Shown here in pieces: positions 1 to 7,037 of a stretch of 10,871 bases of DNA. The notes under the pieces are model-generated. The model was not told the origin of the DNA. It saw only the letters and a list, made by a program, of their open reading frames with translations, and ran no database searches. Made by a program: the position numbers and the translations under genes. The DNA lies in assembly GCA_049964535.1 (NCBI GenBank), contig JBMFXG010000087.1:1-10871 (forward strand), given 5' to 3'. This DNA comes from JAJYZP01 sp049964535 (GTDB lineage: Bacteria; Actinomycetota; Acidimicrobiia; Acidimicrobiales; Acidimicrobiaceae). Within the stretch, counting starts at the first letter, position 1. Each line of letters opens with the position of its first letter.

Positions 1-622
1 CTGCAATGAGCTTGCCTTGACCTATCACGATCACATGGCTGGCGGTTAGTGCCATCTCGCTCATCAGGTGGCTTGAGACGAAGATCGTTCTTCCGCGTTC
101 CGCGAGTGACTGCATGAGACCACGTATCCACTGAATCCCTTCGGGATCGAGCCCGTTCACCGGTTCATCGAGGAGGAGGATCTCAGGGTCACCGAGTAGC
201 GCAGTGGCGATGCCGAGGCGTTGACTCATTCCGAGCGAGAAGTTCCCAGCTCGACGGTTGGCAACCGACGTGAGCCCGGTCTGCTCGAGTACCTCTTTGA
301 CTCGTGCACTCGGCAAGTGATTTGCAGCGGCTACCGCAAGAAGGTGATTCTCGGCGGTTCTCCCGGGGTGGTACGCCTTCGCTTCCAGTAATGCTCCGAC
401 GGTGCGGAGAGGTTGAGCGAGCTCTCGGTAGCGCCGACCATTGATGAGGGCCTCGCCCGAGGTGGGATGGTCGATTCCCATAATCATCCTCATCGTAGTT
501 GATTTTCCTGCTCCGTTTGGACCGAGGAACCCGGTCACAGTGCCAGGAGTGACCTGAAAACTCAGGTTCGATACTGCCGCTATCGAACCGTAGGATTTGG
601 AGAGCCCTTTTACTTCAATCAC
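1..622 (-). CDS. ABC transporter ATP-binding protein, 3' end outside the window
   Basis: The minus strand encodes about 207 residues of an ABC ATPase that runs off the left edge. It energises export or import by an unseen membrane partner at the cytoplasmic face. Visible in order: an N-terminal stretch beginning IEVKGLSKSYG, the Walker A GPNGAGKST (about residues 34-42), a region reading VGALLEAKAYHPGRTAENHL where the Q-loop lies, the signature FSLGMSQR, the Walker B ILLLDEPVNGLDPEG, and the H-loop SSHLMSEM. The LLEA...HPGRTA pattern is typical of actinobacterial BceA/CcmA-like exporters of drugs or peptides. The start is taken as GTG at 622 because the protein then begins directly with the family's usual first strand; no good Shine-Dalgarno sits next to it. 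The missing C-terminal third and the permease should lie left of the window. Family assignment is very secure; the substrate is unknown. Confidence 0.95.
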   Translation of the reverse strand, partial: MIEVKGLSKSYGSIAAVSNLSFQVTPGTVTGFLGPNGAGKSTTMRMIMGIDHPTSGEALINGRRYRELAQPLRTVGALLEAKAYHPGRTAENHLLAVAAANHLPSARVKEVLEQTGLTSVANRRAGNFSLGMSQRLGIATALLGDPEILLLDEPVNGLDPEGIQWIRGLMQSLAERGRTIFVSSHLMSEMALTASHVIVIGQGKLIA

Positions 623-886
623 AGCACACCACGCATTGTTTACATCCTCACTTGTACTTTTGACTGACCCCCAGCGTAATTACCTCGACCTGTGCGAGGG
701 TGGGGCTCATGCTGTGACTTTTTTGAGAGCGTGGGGTCGATGGGACTTGACCTCGCCAGTGACGCTATACCGCTGCGGTTGTGGGTGGGGTATTCCTTGG
801 GATTGCAGTTCGGCCGTTGCCGTGAGCTCATGGAAGCGCTCGTCATGCAGCGAGAAGTACACCTCAGCTCCATTCTCTGTGACGGC

Positions 887-892
887 TACGAT
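887..892 (+). promoter_or_regulatory. Candidate -10 box of a leaderless promoter for the two-gene cassette
   Basis: TACGAT lies exactly six bases before the ATG at 899, and no Shine-Dalgarno sequence is present. A start about seven bases after the box would put the transcript's 5' end on the ATG. No recognisable -35 hexamer is seen 17-18 bases upstream, so this rests on the -10 and on the same spacing at two other genes here. Confidence 0.45.
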
Positions 893-898
893 GGGTCT

Positions 899-1276
899 AT
901 GAACGTGGGCGTATTAGCCAAGGCGATTCAAGACGATATTTTTCATGGGCGGTCTCAAGGGAGTACCCTGCGACTCGTTCGGCAGTTCGTCATGGATCTC
1001 GATCGCGCTGACGACCCGGCAGCCTTGTTCGCCGAGAAGCCACCACACACGGGCGATCCTCGGTGGGATGCCCTGATTGCCGGGGTCGTTGAAGACTATG
1101 CCTTTCACCATGGGCTTCCTTCTCCGAGTTGGACCTTTGCTCCGGATCGGTTCCTCGCTTACTGGTGGTTCTTTACCTCGTTCACCTCAATGCGTGCTCA
1201 TGCCATTGTGCACACCCCAGCTGCACTCTCTGCGCGTGGTGTATTTCTCGATCGAGCGAGCTTGATCAATGTCTGA
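899..1276 (+). CDS. Small uncharacterised protein, probable partner (antitoxin-like) of the downstream nucleotidyltransferase
   Basis: This 125-residue protein starts MNVGVLAKAIQDDIFHGR. The frame is open further upstream to an ATG at 692, but 899 is preferred: it follows a leaderless -10 box, and the protein then begins like its relatives. Visible features are a helical N-terminus (residues 3-35), a TGDPRWDALIAGVVEDY segment (51-67), and a tryptophan- and phenylalanine-rich stretch PSWTFAPDRFLAYWWF (76-91). I recall proteins with this RWDALLA/rFL..WF pattern encoded directly upstream of DUF6036 nucleotidyltransferases in actinobacteria, but no function is established that I can name. Its last eight bases overlap the next gene, which implies translational coupling and a shared role. 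No DNA-binding motif, membrane segment or signal peptide is evident. Calling it an antitoxin or accessory subunit is inference from gene order. Confidence 0.7.
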   Translation: MNVGVLAKAIQDDIFHGRSQGSTLRLVRQFVMDLDRADDPAALFAEKPPHTGDPRWDALIAGVVEDYAFHHGLPSPSWTFAPDRFLAYWWFFTSFTSMRAHAIVHTPAALSARGVFLDRASLINV

Positions 1277-1814
1277 GGCCATGTATCTCGATAGGGCTCG
1301 CATCTCCTACCTGTTTGAGAAAGTTGCACAGAGCGCGCAGGACGCCGGAATTCGAATCGATATGTTTCTGGTAGGCGGAGCCGCAATGACCCTTGCCTAC
1401 AGCACGGTGCGTGTCACTAAGGATATTGACGCAATATTCGAACCCAAGGCTGCAACGTATGCGATCGTCCGCAAGGTGGCCGATGAAGAGGGACTTCCGT
1501 CCGACTGGGTGAACGATGCGGTCAACATCTTTTACTTTCCTGGAAACGATGTGGACCCGAATGCCACGGTGCTGTACGAATCAGGTGGATTCACCATTCG
1601 AGTAGCGTCACCTCGATACCTCTTCAAGATGAAGGTCATTACTGCCCGAGCGAGTGACGAGGATGATCTTCACGTCCTTTGGCCGTTGTGTGACTACGGC
1701 ACCGTAGAGGAGTGTCTCGCCGACCTCCAAGCTTCGTATCCTGAAGGGATCCTCAACCCTAGTGTCCGCTATCGCGTTGAAGATCTGGCCTCCCATTGGC
1801 ACGGGGAGATGTAA
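1269..1814 (+). CDS. DUF6036-family nucleotidyltransferase, probable toxin-antitoxin component
   Basis: This 181-residue protein has the minimal nucleotidyltransferase pattern: the glycine motif VGGAAM (35-40) and the metal-binding KDIDAIFE (51-58, with D52 and D54). Then come VNIFY (85-89) and PRYLFKMKVITARASDEDDL (115-134), a conserved block in DUF6036/AbiEii-like proteins. Enzymes of this fold transfer nucleotides to tRNA or to a partner protein; several act as toxins, and some small ones act as antitoxins that AMPylate a toxin. Which applies here cannot be read from the sequence. The ATG at 1269 lies inside the end of the preceding gene (8-nt overlap), so the two are co-expressed. A third metal-binding acidic residue is not obvious; D131/D132/D133 are candidates. 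The family fold is secure, the toxin-antitoxin role is inferred. Confidence 0.8.
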   Translation: MSEAMYLDRARISYLFEKVAQSAQDAGIRIDMFLVGGAAMTLAYSTVRVTKDIDAIFEPKAATYAIVRKVADEEGLPSDWVNDAVNIFYFPGNDVDPNATVLYESGGFTIRVASPRYLFKMKVITARASDEDDLHVLWPLCDYGTVEECLADLQASYPEGILNPSVRYRVEDLASHWHGEM

Positions 1815-1823
1815 ATCTGTAAA

Positions 1824-1860
1824 CTGGCGGACAGGTGAGGTGAACGCTAGCGGACAGATG
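1824..1860 (+). repeat. Imperfect 14-nt direct repeat, 23-nt period
   Basis: CTGGCGGACAGGTG at 1824-1837 recurs as CTAGCGGACAGATG at 1847-1860, matching at 12 of 14 positions. The pair begins ten bases after the nucleotidyltransferase stop codon. It could be a binding site, a scar of a mobile element or chance; nothing around it decides. Confidence 0.5.
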
Positions 1861-2206
1861 CTCCAAAGCACAGTGCGCATCGAGGAAGTGATCGCTCCGT
1901 CATCCTTTGAAGGTGAGGGTCAAGGGTAGTGAAGAGACTTCGGAGTTCGTGAGTGCCCAGTATCCTGGCAATCCCGTCTTCTGCCAAGCTCAAAGCTACC
2001 CTACATCAGACCAGATGTACTGCTCGGGCGGCAGTCTGCGGCCAAGAACTCTCTGATCACCGTTGCCGTTGCTATCGAAATTTCGAGCGTCCTTGTGGCA
2101 AGGCCCTCTCTATCTCTGCAGTTCCTCGCTTCGAGCTGCCTTACTTGCTCCTTGCCAACGTGGATCCATTGGGGTTTTCCCAACACTATTCATTGGTCTC
2201 CGTAAC

Positions 2207-2289
2207 GACTCGGTGACGATCGTCCAGAGTACTATCAGTTCCTTCTTCGCCATTGTCTCATTCGCGACAGGTTCTCTGGTCACCGAGTC
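2207..2289. repeat. Perfect 11-bp inverted repeat with 61-nt spacer
   Basis: GACTCGGTGAC at 2207-2217 is the exact reverse complement of GTCACCGAGTC at 2279-2289. The core GGTCACCG occurs once more at 2327-2334. It lies in a gene-free zone. It may be a long stem, a pair of protein-binding sites, or ends of a degenerate insertion. Confidence 0.5.
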
Positions 2290-2429
2290 TGGCTCGGACG
2301 TGTGCAGGATGGTTGGTAGTGTTCGAGGTCACCGTGAGGACGGGTCGCTCCTTTCGGGTGGATGAGCTGTTCGGGAAGTCCTCTGTTCGTCTCGTCGCTC
2401 CCGTTGTGACATTGTCTCCATCACCGTGG

Positions 2430-2470
2430 AAGGTTGGTAGGGCAGATGCCTACTACCTCTGTGCAACCTT
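2430..2470 (-). terminator. Nested hairpin just after tetR, possible terminator of the minus-strand operon
   Basis: AAGGTTG (2430-2436) pairs with CAACCTT (2464-2470), enclosing a second stem GTAGG/CCTAC (2437-2441 with 2449-2453). It begins five bases past the tetR stop codon. No T-run follows it on the minus strand, so intrinsic termination is only possible; it could equally serve the convergent plus-strand operon or stabilise the 3' end. Confidence 0.4.
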
Positions 2471-2474
2471 GGGG

Positions 2475-3110
2475 TTATGCGATGGTAGGAGTTGATCGAC
2501 TCACGGGTACGACGACATCGACGAGATGGCGCGCCATCATGTTGGCGAGATCCTCGGGAGCTAAGGATCCCTCCGGCCGATACCACGAAGGAAGATAGGA
2601 GAGAGCCCCGAAGGCTATCTCCAGTCGGACTCGATCGTGGCTGGCCAGGCTCGTTCCGGATCCCAGAGCTTGGAGCGTGATGCGCTCGAAGAGGGCTGCG
2701 TGTTTGCGACGAATGTAAAGAACCTCTTCTTGGAGTGCTGGGATTGGTATGAGGAGACGGAAGAAGAGGGGAACGAACTCAGGGTAGTCACGAATTTCGA
2801 TCAGAATCTGCTCACGAAAGAGTGCTTCGAGTGCGGCCCTTGGTCCCTGACTCGGGATCGTACGCACAACGACGTGGTCCAGTCTCGAGAAAACTTCCGA
2901 TGCGCTTCGTCTGATGCATCCGAGAAAGAGGTCTTCCTTTGAGGCAAAGTAGTGGTAGAGGCTGGGCCCTCGGAGGTCGAGGGTGAGCGCTACGTCATCG
3001 AAGCTCGTGGCCTCAAAGCCCTTGTGAGCGAAGAGTTTGGCTGCGGCTCGCTCAAGGAGAGCTATGCGCTCGGCTCGCTTTCTATCCGCTCTTGAACTTC
3101 CATCACTCAT
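2475..3110 (-). CDS. TetR/AcrR-family transcriptional regulator
   Basis: This 211-residue protein has the TetR N-terminal DNA-binding domain at about residues 12-65. AAAKLFAHKGFEATSFDDVA is the helix 1-2 block, and LRGPSLYHYFASKEDLF (46-62) is the recognition helix with its conserved tyrosine and lysine. The rest is the ligand pocket and dimer domain. Its end, SYLPSWYRPEGSLAPEDLA (171-189), resembles the C-terminal pattern of KstR2/FadR-like regulators that sense acyl-CoA esters in actinobacteria. It is the last gene of the operon, 41 nt after the acyl-CoA synthetase stop. The likely role is repression of this operon until a pathway CoA ester binds, but that is inferred from position and family. 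Length is normal and the start ATG fits the family. Confidence 0.9.
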   Translation of the reverse strand: MSDGSSRADRKRAERIALLERAAAKLFAHKGFEATSFDDVALTLDLRGPSLYHYFASKEDLFLGCIRRSASEVFSRLDHVVVRTIPSQGPRAALEALFREQILIEIRDYPEFVPLFFRLLIPIPALQEEVLYIRRKHAALFERITLQALGSGTSLASHDRVRLEIAFGALSYLPSWYRPEGSLAPEDLANMMARHLVDVVVPVSRSTPTIA

Positions 3111-3151
3111 CGGAGATCAAGTCCTTGGTCCGTGGCTAGGTCGGTGAGTTC

Positions 3152-4696
3152 TCAGTGCTCTACTTCTCGGAGTGTGTCGTGGAGCTTGAGAAAGTACTCC
3201 TTAGCTTCGGAGCGTGATTGTGGCGCTGGGCCTGATGATGCGCCAGAGTGGAGAGCGATGCGTACGGGACGCTTGTAGCTTGCGAGTTTGGAGCTGCAGA
3301 GTTCGCGTAGCTCGGTTTCGAGCGTAGTTGCGTGCTCCCGCATCGAGGTAGTGACGACGGCACAGACCTGCTCGCGCCACAGAGGATCGTCGTCTCCAAA
3401 GACAAAAGCTGCTTGCACTTCAGGGTGTTGTCTCAAGACGTGCTCTACTTCTGCAGGGTAGACGTTGAGGCCCCCGGGTTTAATCAGGTCTTTGTCGCTC
3501 GTTCGAGCCACAAAGTAGAGCCGTCCGTCGCGCTCCTCACGTAAGATATCCCCGGTTCGCAGCCACCCCGACTCCGAGAGTCGTGTGGGCTGGTCTGGCC
3601 AGTAGCGCTCTACGATGCAGTCGCCTCGTAGCCAGGCTTCGCCTGCTTGACCCGGTTCGACCTCTTGGTTCTCGTGGTCTCGGAGGGAGAGGCGGGTTCC
3701 GCTCAGCATGACGCCGGAGTAGTTCGGGGCGATTGCACCGTCTGTGGGCGCGAGCCCCATCGCAACCATTCCAGCAGCTTCGGTCTGACCATACATGTAG
3801 TAGTACCGCACTCCAGCACTGCGATAGCGATCGATGGTGGTTGCGACTTCGAGCCCGGTTGCAAAATCGAGTCGATCGCCGAGATCGACTCGATTTTGGT
3901 CAGCTGCGAGCTGGATGCGCTCTCCCATCGGGGCAAAGGTGGCGAAGAAGCTGACCAGTCCTTGTCCGATCGCTTTGACTGCGTTGTCAGCATCGAAGGC
4001 ACCGATGACGGTATTCGTTGCTCCTGCACACGTAGCGACGAACATCAGGTACGCGCCGAAGGTGTGCGTGAGAGGTAGGAAGACTCCGTGACGAGAGTCT
4101 GGTCCTAGATCGACGGCGCGTCGTGTCTGCTCGGCTTGGGCCAAGAGGTTCGCGTGGGTGATCACCGCTCCCTTTGGCCGACCTTCAACGGCTGCGGTAT
4201 ACATGATGAGAGCTGGTGTCTGAGGTGACACCGTTCCGTCGGGGAGATCCATGAGCGACGCTTGCATCAGGTCGTCGAAGAGTGAGAACCGTCCGTTGCT
4301 CTCCTCAAAGCAGATCACCTTGTGGTCTGTATCGACTATGTGCTCGAGGCGCTCCGCGCACGCAAGGCTATCTGCGACGACGAGCGCTGGTTGTGTCGAG
4401 GTATCGAGGTACGAGATCTCCTCGTCGGTGAGCCGACCTTCAACCGGCACGACAGCGGCCCCGAGTAGAATCGCTGCCCAGTAGAGCTCGATAAACCTGT
4501 GGCAGTTCGCCGCAAGCGCAAGAATGCGAGATTCGCGCGTGACTCCAAGTTCGCCGAGACCGCTAGCGATGCGGCGGACCTTGTCGTAGAAGGTCTCGAA
4601 GGGGCATCGGTAATCTCCACAGGCGACTGCGAGATTATCGGGGTAGTGCTTGGTGACGATAGCGAGTTGATCGGCGAGGTTGAACGCGGCGCTCAT
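3152..4696 (-). CDS. AMP-dependent acyl-CoA synthetase/ligase (class I adenylate-forming) with altered P-loop
   Basis: This 514-residue member of the ANL superfamily should adenylate a carboxylic acid with ATP and transfer it to coenzyme A in the cytoplasm. The fold motifs are in order: FLPLTHTFG (206-214), YGQTE (302-306), GWLRTGD (377-383) and DKDLIKPGGLNVYPAEVE (401-418). The ATP P-loop, usually YTSGTTGxPKG, reads YTAAVEGRPKG (166-176), so the small hydroxyl residues are gone while the lysine remains. The A10 region, normally PxxxxGK, reads PAPQSRSEAK with K499 as the best candidate catalytic lysine. Length is normal for the family and the frame is intact, so it is not a plain pseudogene. 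An AGGAAGGA Shine-Dalgarno (4702-4709) sits five bases before the ATG. It follows the PaaK-like gene by 26 nt. The substrate is unknown; weakened or altered adenylation is possible. Confidence 0.9.
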   Translation of the reverse strand: MSAAFNLADQLAIVTKHYPDNLAVACGDYRCPFETFYDKVRRIASGLGELGVTRESRILALAANCHRFIELYWAAILLGAAVVPVEGRLTDEEISYLDTSTQPALVVADSLACAERLEHIVDTDHKVICFEESNGRFSLFDDLMQASLMDLPDGTVSPQTPALIMYTAAVEGRPKGAVITHANLLAQAEQTRRAVDLGPDSRHGVFLPLTHTFGAYLMFVATCAGATNTVIGAFDADNAVKAIGQGLVSFFATFAPMGERIQLAADQNRVDLGDRLDFATGLEVATTIDRYRSAGVRYYYMYGQTEAAGMVAMGLAPTDGAIAPNYSGVMLSGTRLSLRDHENQEVEPGQAGEAWLRGDCIVERYWPDQPTRLSESGWLRTGDILREERDGRLYFVARTSDKDLIKPGGLNVYPAEVEHVLRQHPEVQAAFVFGDDDPLWREQVCAVVTTSMREHATTLETELRELCSSKLASYKRPVRIALHSGASSGPAPQSRSEAKEYFLKLHDTLREVEH

Positions 4697-4722
4697 GGGT
4701 ATCCTTCCTGGGGGGCGCAGGG

Positions 4723-6036
4723 CTAGTCTCGGTGGGTGACGCGCACGAACTTGACTGTGCCGACGGCGATTGTCTCTGGCTCAACAAACTCGATGGCTAC
4801 GGGAACCTCGAGTTCACGCTCGAGCTGTTCAGTGAGGAGCTCCAAGAGCCCCTGCTCGGCTCCACCTTGTACCGTTGAGCGAACGTGGAGTCGCTGTTGG
4901 GGCTGCGCACGTTCCTTGATCAATTGGTAGGCCGAGAACTCGGTCTTGGGATGGGCCCAAAGGATGTTTTCGACGTCGTCAGAGAAGATGCGGCGTTCGC
5001 CCACCGCTACTGACCAGGCATAGCGCCCTCGATAGTTGACGCGAGCGTGCGTTGAACCACAGCCGCACGGTGCGTCGTCTACGGCGACGACATCTTCCAT
5101 GCGGTAGCGGATGAATGGGGTCGCTTCGGCCCAGAGGTTGGTCAGGACTAGCTCGCCCTCGGCTCCGGGAGCTATCGGCTCGAGCGTCTCGGAGTTAACG
5201 GTCTCGACGACGAACTGATCTTCTGGATAGTGCAGTGCCGGCGCAGAGAGATGGCACTCTGATGCTGGAATGTATTGATCGCCCGAGGCCCCCATGTTCC
5301 AGTAGGGCACCCCCCACGCGTCTTCGAGAATCTTCCGTCTTGCGTCGGTACAGAGAAACGCCGAGTAAATGAAGGAGAGATTGGGATGGATATCTTTTGG
5401 TATGAGCCCGTGTTGACGCAGGTACTGGACCTCTATTTCGGGGTGATAGATGAAGATCGCATTCAGATCTGCCCCGGCGAGCAGTTCGAGATTGGTCTGA
5501 ACCACGGAGCGGTTATCGAACTCTAATGCAAAGACTGTGGCACCGATTTTTCGTGCGCCCCACGCTGTCATAGAGTATCCGTGCCAGGTCATGGCGGCTT
5601 CGAGCCAGTTGTTCGTCCGATGGCCCGCCCGGACTCCGACTCGATAGAGCATTCTCGCAAAGTTCTCTGCGCTCTGATCCCAGTCGGCTTCGGTGAGGCC
5701 GAATACGTTTGGTGCTCCAGAGGTCCCAGTTGATTTGTGAACCTTCTTCAAGTCGCGGACCGGGACACAGAGCGTACCGCAGAACGGGTCGCCATGTGAG
5801 CCGCGAAATCGCCGGAGATCGTCTTTGCTCATGACTGGCAGCTTCGTGATGTCGTCGATCGACTTGATGTCGTTCGGTCCTACTCCGGCTGCATCGTAGA
5901 ACTCTTTGAAGAATGCGCTGTGGTTGTAGACGTGGTGCACTTGGCGAATGAGTCGCTCGCTCTGGAGGTCTCGAAGAGTGCTTCGTGGCATCGTTTCGAT
6001 CGTCGGATTCCAGTGCGCTGTAGGTTGACGTTGCAC
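4723..6036 (-). CDS. PaaK-like phenylacetate-CoA ligase family protein (divergent adenylate-forming enzyme)
   Basis: This 437-residue protein has the size and architecture of the PaaK/coenzyme F390 synthetase family, which forms an acyl adenylate and then a CoA thioester. An intact P-loop KSTGTSGAPN spans 101-110, PFIRYRMEDV (307-316) matches the PaaK adenylate-binding strand, and CGCGSTHARV (324-333) matches its cysteine-containing hinge segment. The C-terminal domain has VKFVRV (428-433), with K429 in the place of the catalytic lysine. Two motifs diverge: the YGxTE block appears as MGASGD (248-253), and after GR (337-338) the usual SDDM is YAWS. An aromatic or other carboxylic acid is the likely substrate class, not resolved here. 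GTG at 6036 is chosen because AGGGGG lies seven bases upstream; an internal ATG (residue 16) lacks such a site. It lies 67 nt after the lyase gene. Confidence 0.88.
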   Translation of the reverse strand: MQRQPTAHWNPTIETMPRSTLRDLQSERLIRQVHHVYNHSAFFKEFYDAAGVGPNDIKSIDDITKLPVMSKDDLRRFRGSHGDPFCGTLCVPVRDLKKVHKSTGTSGAPNVFGLTEADWDQSAENFARMLYRVGVRAGHRTNNWLEAAMTWHGYSMTAWGARKIGATVFALEFDNRSVVQTNLELLAGADLNAIFIYHPEIEVQYLRQHGLIPKDIHPNLSFIYSAFLCTDARRKILEDAWGVPYWNMGASGDQYIPASECHLSAPALHYPEDQFVVETVNSETLEPIAPGAEGELVLTNLWAEATPFIRYRMEDVVAVDDAPCGCGSTHARVNYRGRYAWSVAVGERRIFSDDVENILWAHPKTEFSAYQLIKERAQPQQRLHVRSTVQGGAEQGLLELLTEQLERELEVPVAIEFVEPETIAVGTVKFVRVTHRD

Positions 6037-6042
6037 GATATG

Positions 6043-6049
6043 ACCCCCT
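6043..6049 (-). promoter_or_regulatory. Ribosome binding site deciding the GTG start of the PaaK-like gene
   Basis: On the minus strand AGGGGG precedes GTG (6036) by seven bases, in the lyase-PaaK intergenic gap. It supports the GTG rather than the later in-frame ATG at 5991. Confidence 0.65.
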
Positions 6050-6103
6050 GTTGCGCCGACTCCCCGCTGTCGGATGTCGTAAATCTAGTCTGTTGCTGAT
6101 TAT

Positions 6104-6970
6104 CTAGTCAAGGGTAGAAAAATTTCCTGGTTCTTTGTTCGGAGTGAGTAGTCCTGCTCGTCGTAGCGTCTGCTCGGCCATTTTGGTATGTACTGCGTCG
6201 ACCATCTCTCCGTCGAGGAGCCCAACTCCCCCTTGTGCCGCAGCCAAGATTCGGTTGGCGTGCGCGATCTCTTCGCTCGAGGGCGAGAAGAGCTCGTTTG
6301 CAAGGTGGACTTGGCTTGGATGCAGGCAGATCTTTCCGCAATATCCGAGATCGATTGCGAGCGTGGCGTCCGAACGAAACCCGTCGTCGTCGTGGACTGC
6401 GAGAAATGCTTGATCGATAAGAGGTACGCCGTAGAGGCGGGCATCGAGGCGCACCTTCGATCGGGCGAAGAGAACCTCTTGGCTATCGGATCGCCGACGG
6501 CCGCCGAGGTCTGCTACGAGGTCTTCAGACCCAAAATATGCACAGTTCACTCCGGCAGCGAAGATCTCGTGCGCAGCAATGACGCCGCGTGCCGATTCAA
6601 TCCCCGCGATGAGGAGCTGGTTTTGGTCATAACCCACTGCAAGGTCTCTTCTTACCCGTTGGACCGTCTCTGCGGACTCTACCTTCGGCACGACGATACC
6701 ATCGATGTGGAGCTGGTGGAGAACATGAAGGTCTGCAACATAGTCTTCGGTACCGGGTTGGTTGACCCGAACGGTAATCGGTTGTGGGTGAGGAGACGGG
6801 AGTGCGTTAAGGGCCCGTGTGAGCGTCTCCCTAGCCTCTTCCTTGTCGCCTTGGGCGACCGCGTCCTCGAGGTCCACAATGACCAAGTCGGCGTGAAGCT
6901 CGATAGAACGTCGAATCATTTTTTCAGAGCTTGCGGGAACAAAAAGTGCGCTGCGTGGAGCTAGGAGCAC
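6104..6970 (-). CDS. HpcH/HpaI aldolase / CitE-family CoA-ester lyase
   Basis: This 288-residue TIM-barrel protein belongs to the CitE-like family, which cleaves or forms 3-hydroxyacyl-CoA esters (citryl-, malyl-, citramalyl-CoA) with Mg2+. Visible motifs are RSALFVPASSEKM (6-18), VIVDLEDAV (30-38), TVRVNQPGT (66-74, with R68), VVPKVES (93-99), IAGIESARG (121-129, with E125), YFGSEDLVADLGG (145-157, with D150) and GKICLHPSQV (212-221). R68, E125 and D150 correspond by motif to the CoA/acid-binding arginine and the Mg2+ ligands. It is the first gene of the minus-strand operon. With two acyl-CoA ligases behind it, a route that activates an organic acid and splits a hydroxyacyl-CoA is plausible. 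The exact substrate (malyl-, citramalyl- or another CoA) cannot be told. The GTG start at 6970 is supported by AAGGAG eight bases upstream. Confidence 0.92.
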   Translation of the reverse strand: MLLAPRSALFVPASSEKMIRRSIELHADLVIVDLEDAVAQGDKEEARETLTRALNALPSPHPQPITVRVNQPGTEDYVADLHVLHQLHIDGIVVPKVESAETVQRVRRDLAVGYDQNQLLIAGIESARGVIAAHEIFAAGVNCAYFGSEDLVADLGGRRRSDSQEVLFARSKVRLDARLYGVPLIDQAFLAVHDDDGFRSDATLAIDLGYCGKICLHPSQVHLANELFSPSSEEIAHANRILAAAQGGVGLLDGEMVDAVHTKMAEQTLRRAGLLTPNKEPGNFSTLD

Positions 6971-6978
6971 GGCAGATT

Positions 6979-6984
6979 CTCCTT
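6979..6984 (-). promoter_or_regulatory. Ribosome binding site of the lyase gene
   Basis: AAGGAG on the minus strand stands eight bases before GTG at 6970. It fixes the non-ATG start and shows that this operon has a leader. Confidence 0.7.
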
Positions 6985-7005
6985 CGGGTGGGTGTGCGAC
7001 CCTAC

Positions 7006-7037
7006 CCTAGCATAGGCTTCGAATGTGCTCTGGGTCG
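7006..7037 (-). promoter_or_regulatory. Candidate promoter and short palindrome for the lyase-ligase-tetR operon
   Basis: On the minus strand TATGCT (7014-7009) is a fair -10 box; a weak -35, CGACCC (7037-7032), stands 17 bases upstream. Transcription would start about 32 bases before the GTG, leaving room for the Shine-Dalgarno. The -10 overlaps an 11-bp palindrome, CCTA-GCA-TAGG (7006-7016), which could be a repressor half-site pair for the TetR protein. This is a weak, unproven assignment. Confidence 0.3.

Larger units (their letters stand above)
1815..2474. other. Gene-poor stretch between convergent genes
   Basis: This stretch lies between the stop of the nucleotidyltransferase gene and the stop of the tetR gene on the opposite strand. 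Open frames of 60-100 codons occur in several phases, but none has a recognisable domain, a start with a ribosome binding site, or a sensible amino-acid pattern. It holds a direct repeat near its left end, an inverted repeat in the middle and a nested hairpin at its right end, listed separately. It may be a decayed mobile or accessory segment, but no transposase fragment could be recognised. Confidence 0.5.

Noticed and set aside
692..898. Upstream extension of the small cassette gene to an ATG at 692
   Set aside because: The added 69 residues are cysteine-rich and unlike the rest, and the ATG at 899 has a leaderless -10 box and the expected N-terminus.
1953..2365. Plus-strand frames of 87 and 100 codons as possible transposase remnants
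   Set aside because: No DDE, HTH or other transposase motif could be read in any phase, and no terminal inverted repeats with target duplications were found.
6188..6964. Long plus-strand frame (258 codons) opposite the lyase gene
   Set aside because: It lies entirely antisense to a gene with all CitE-family motifs; its protein has no recognisable pattern and is a shadow frame.
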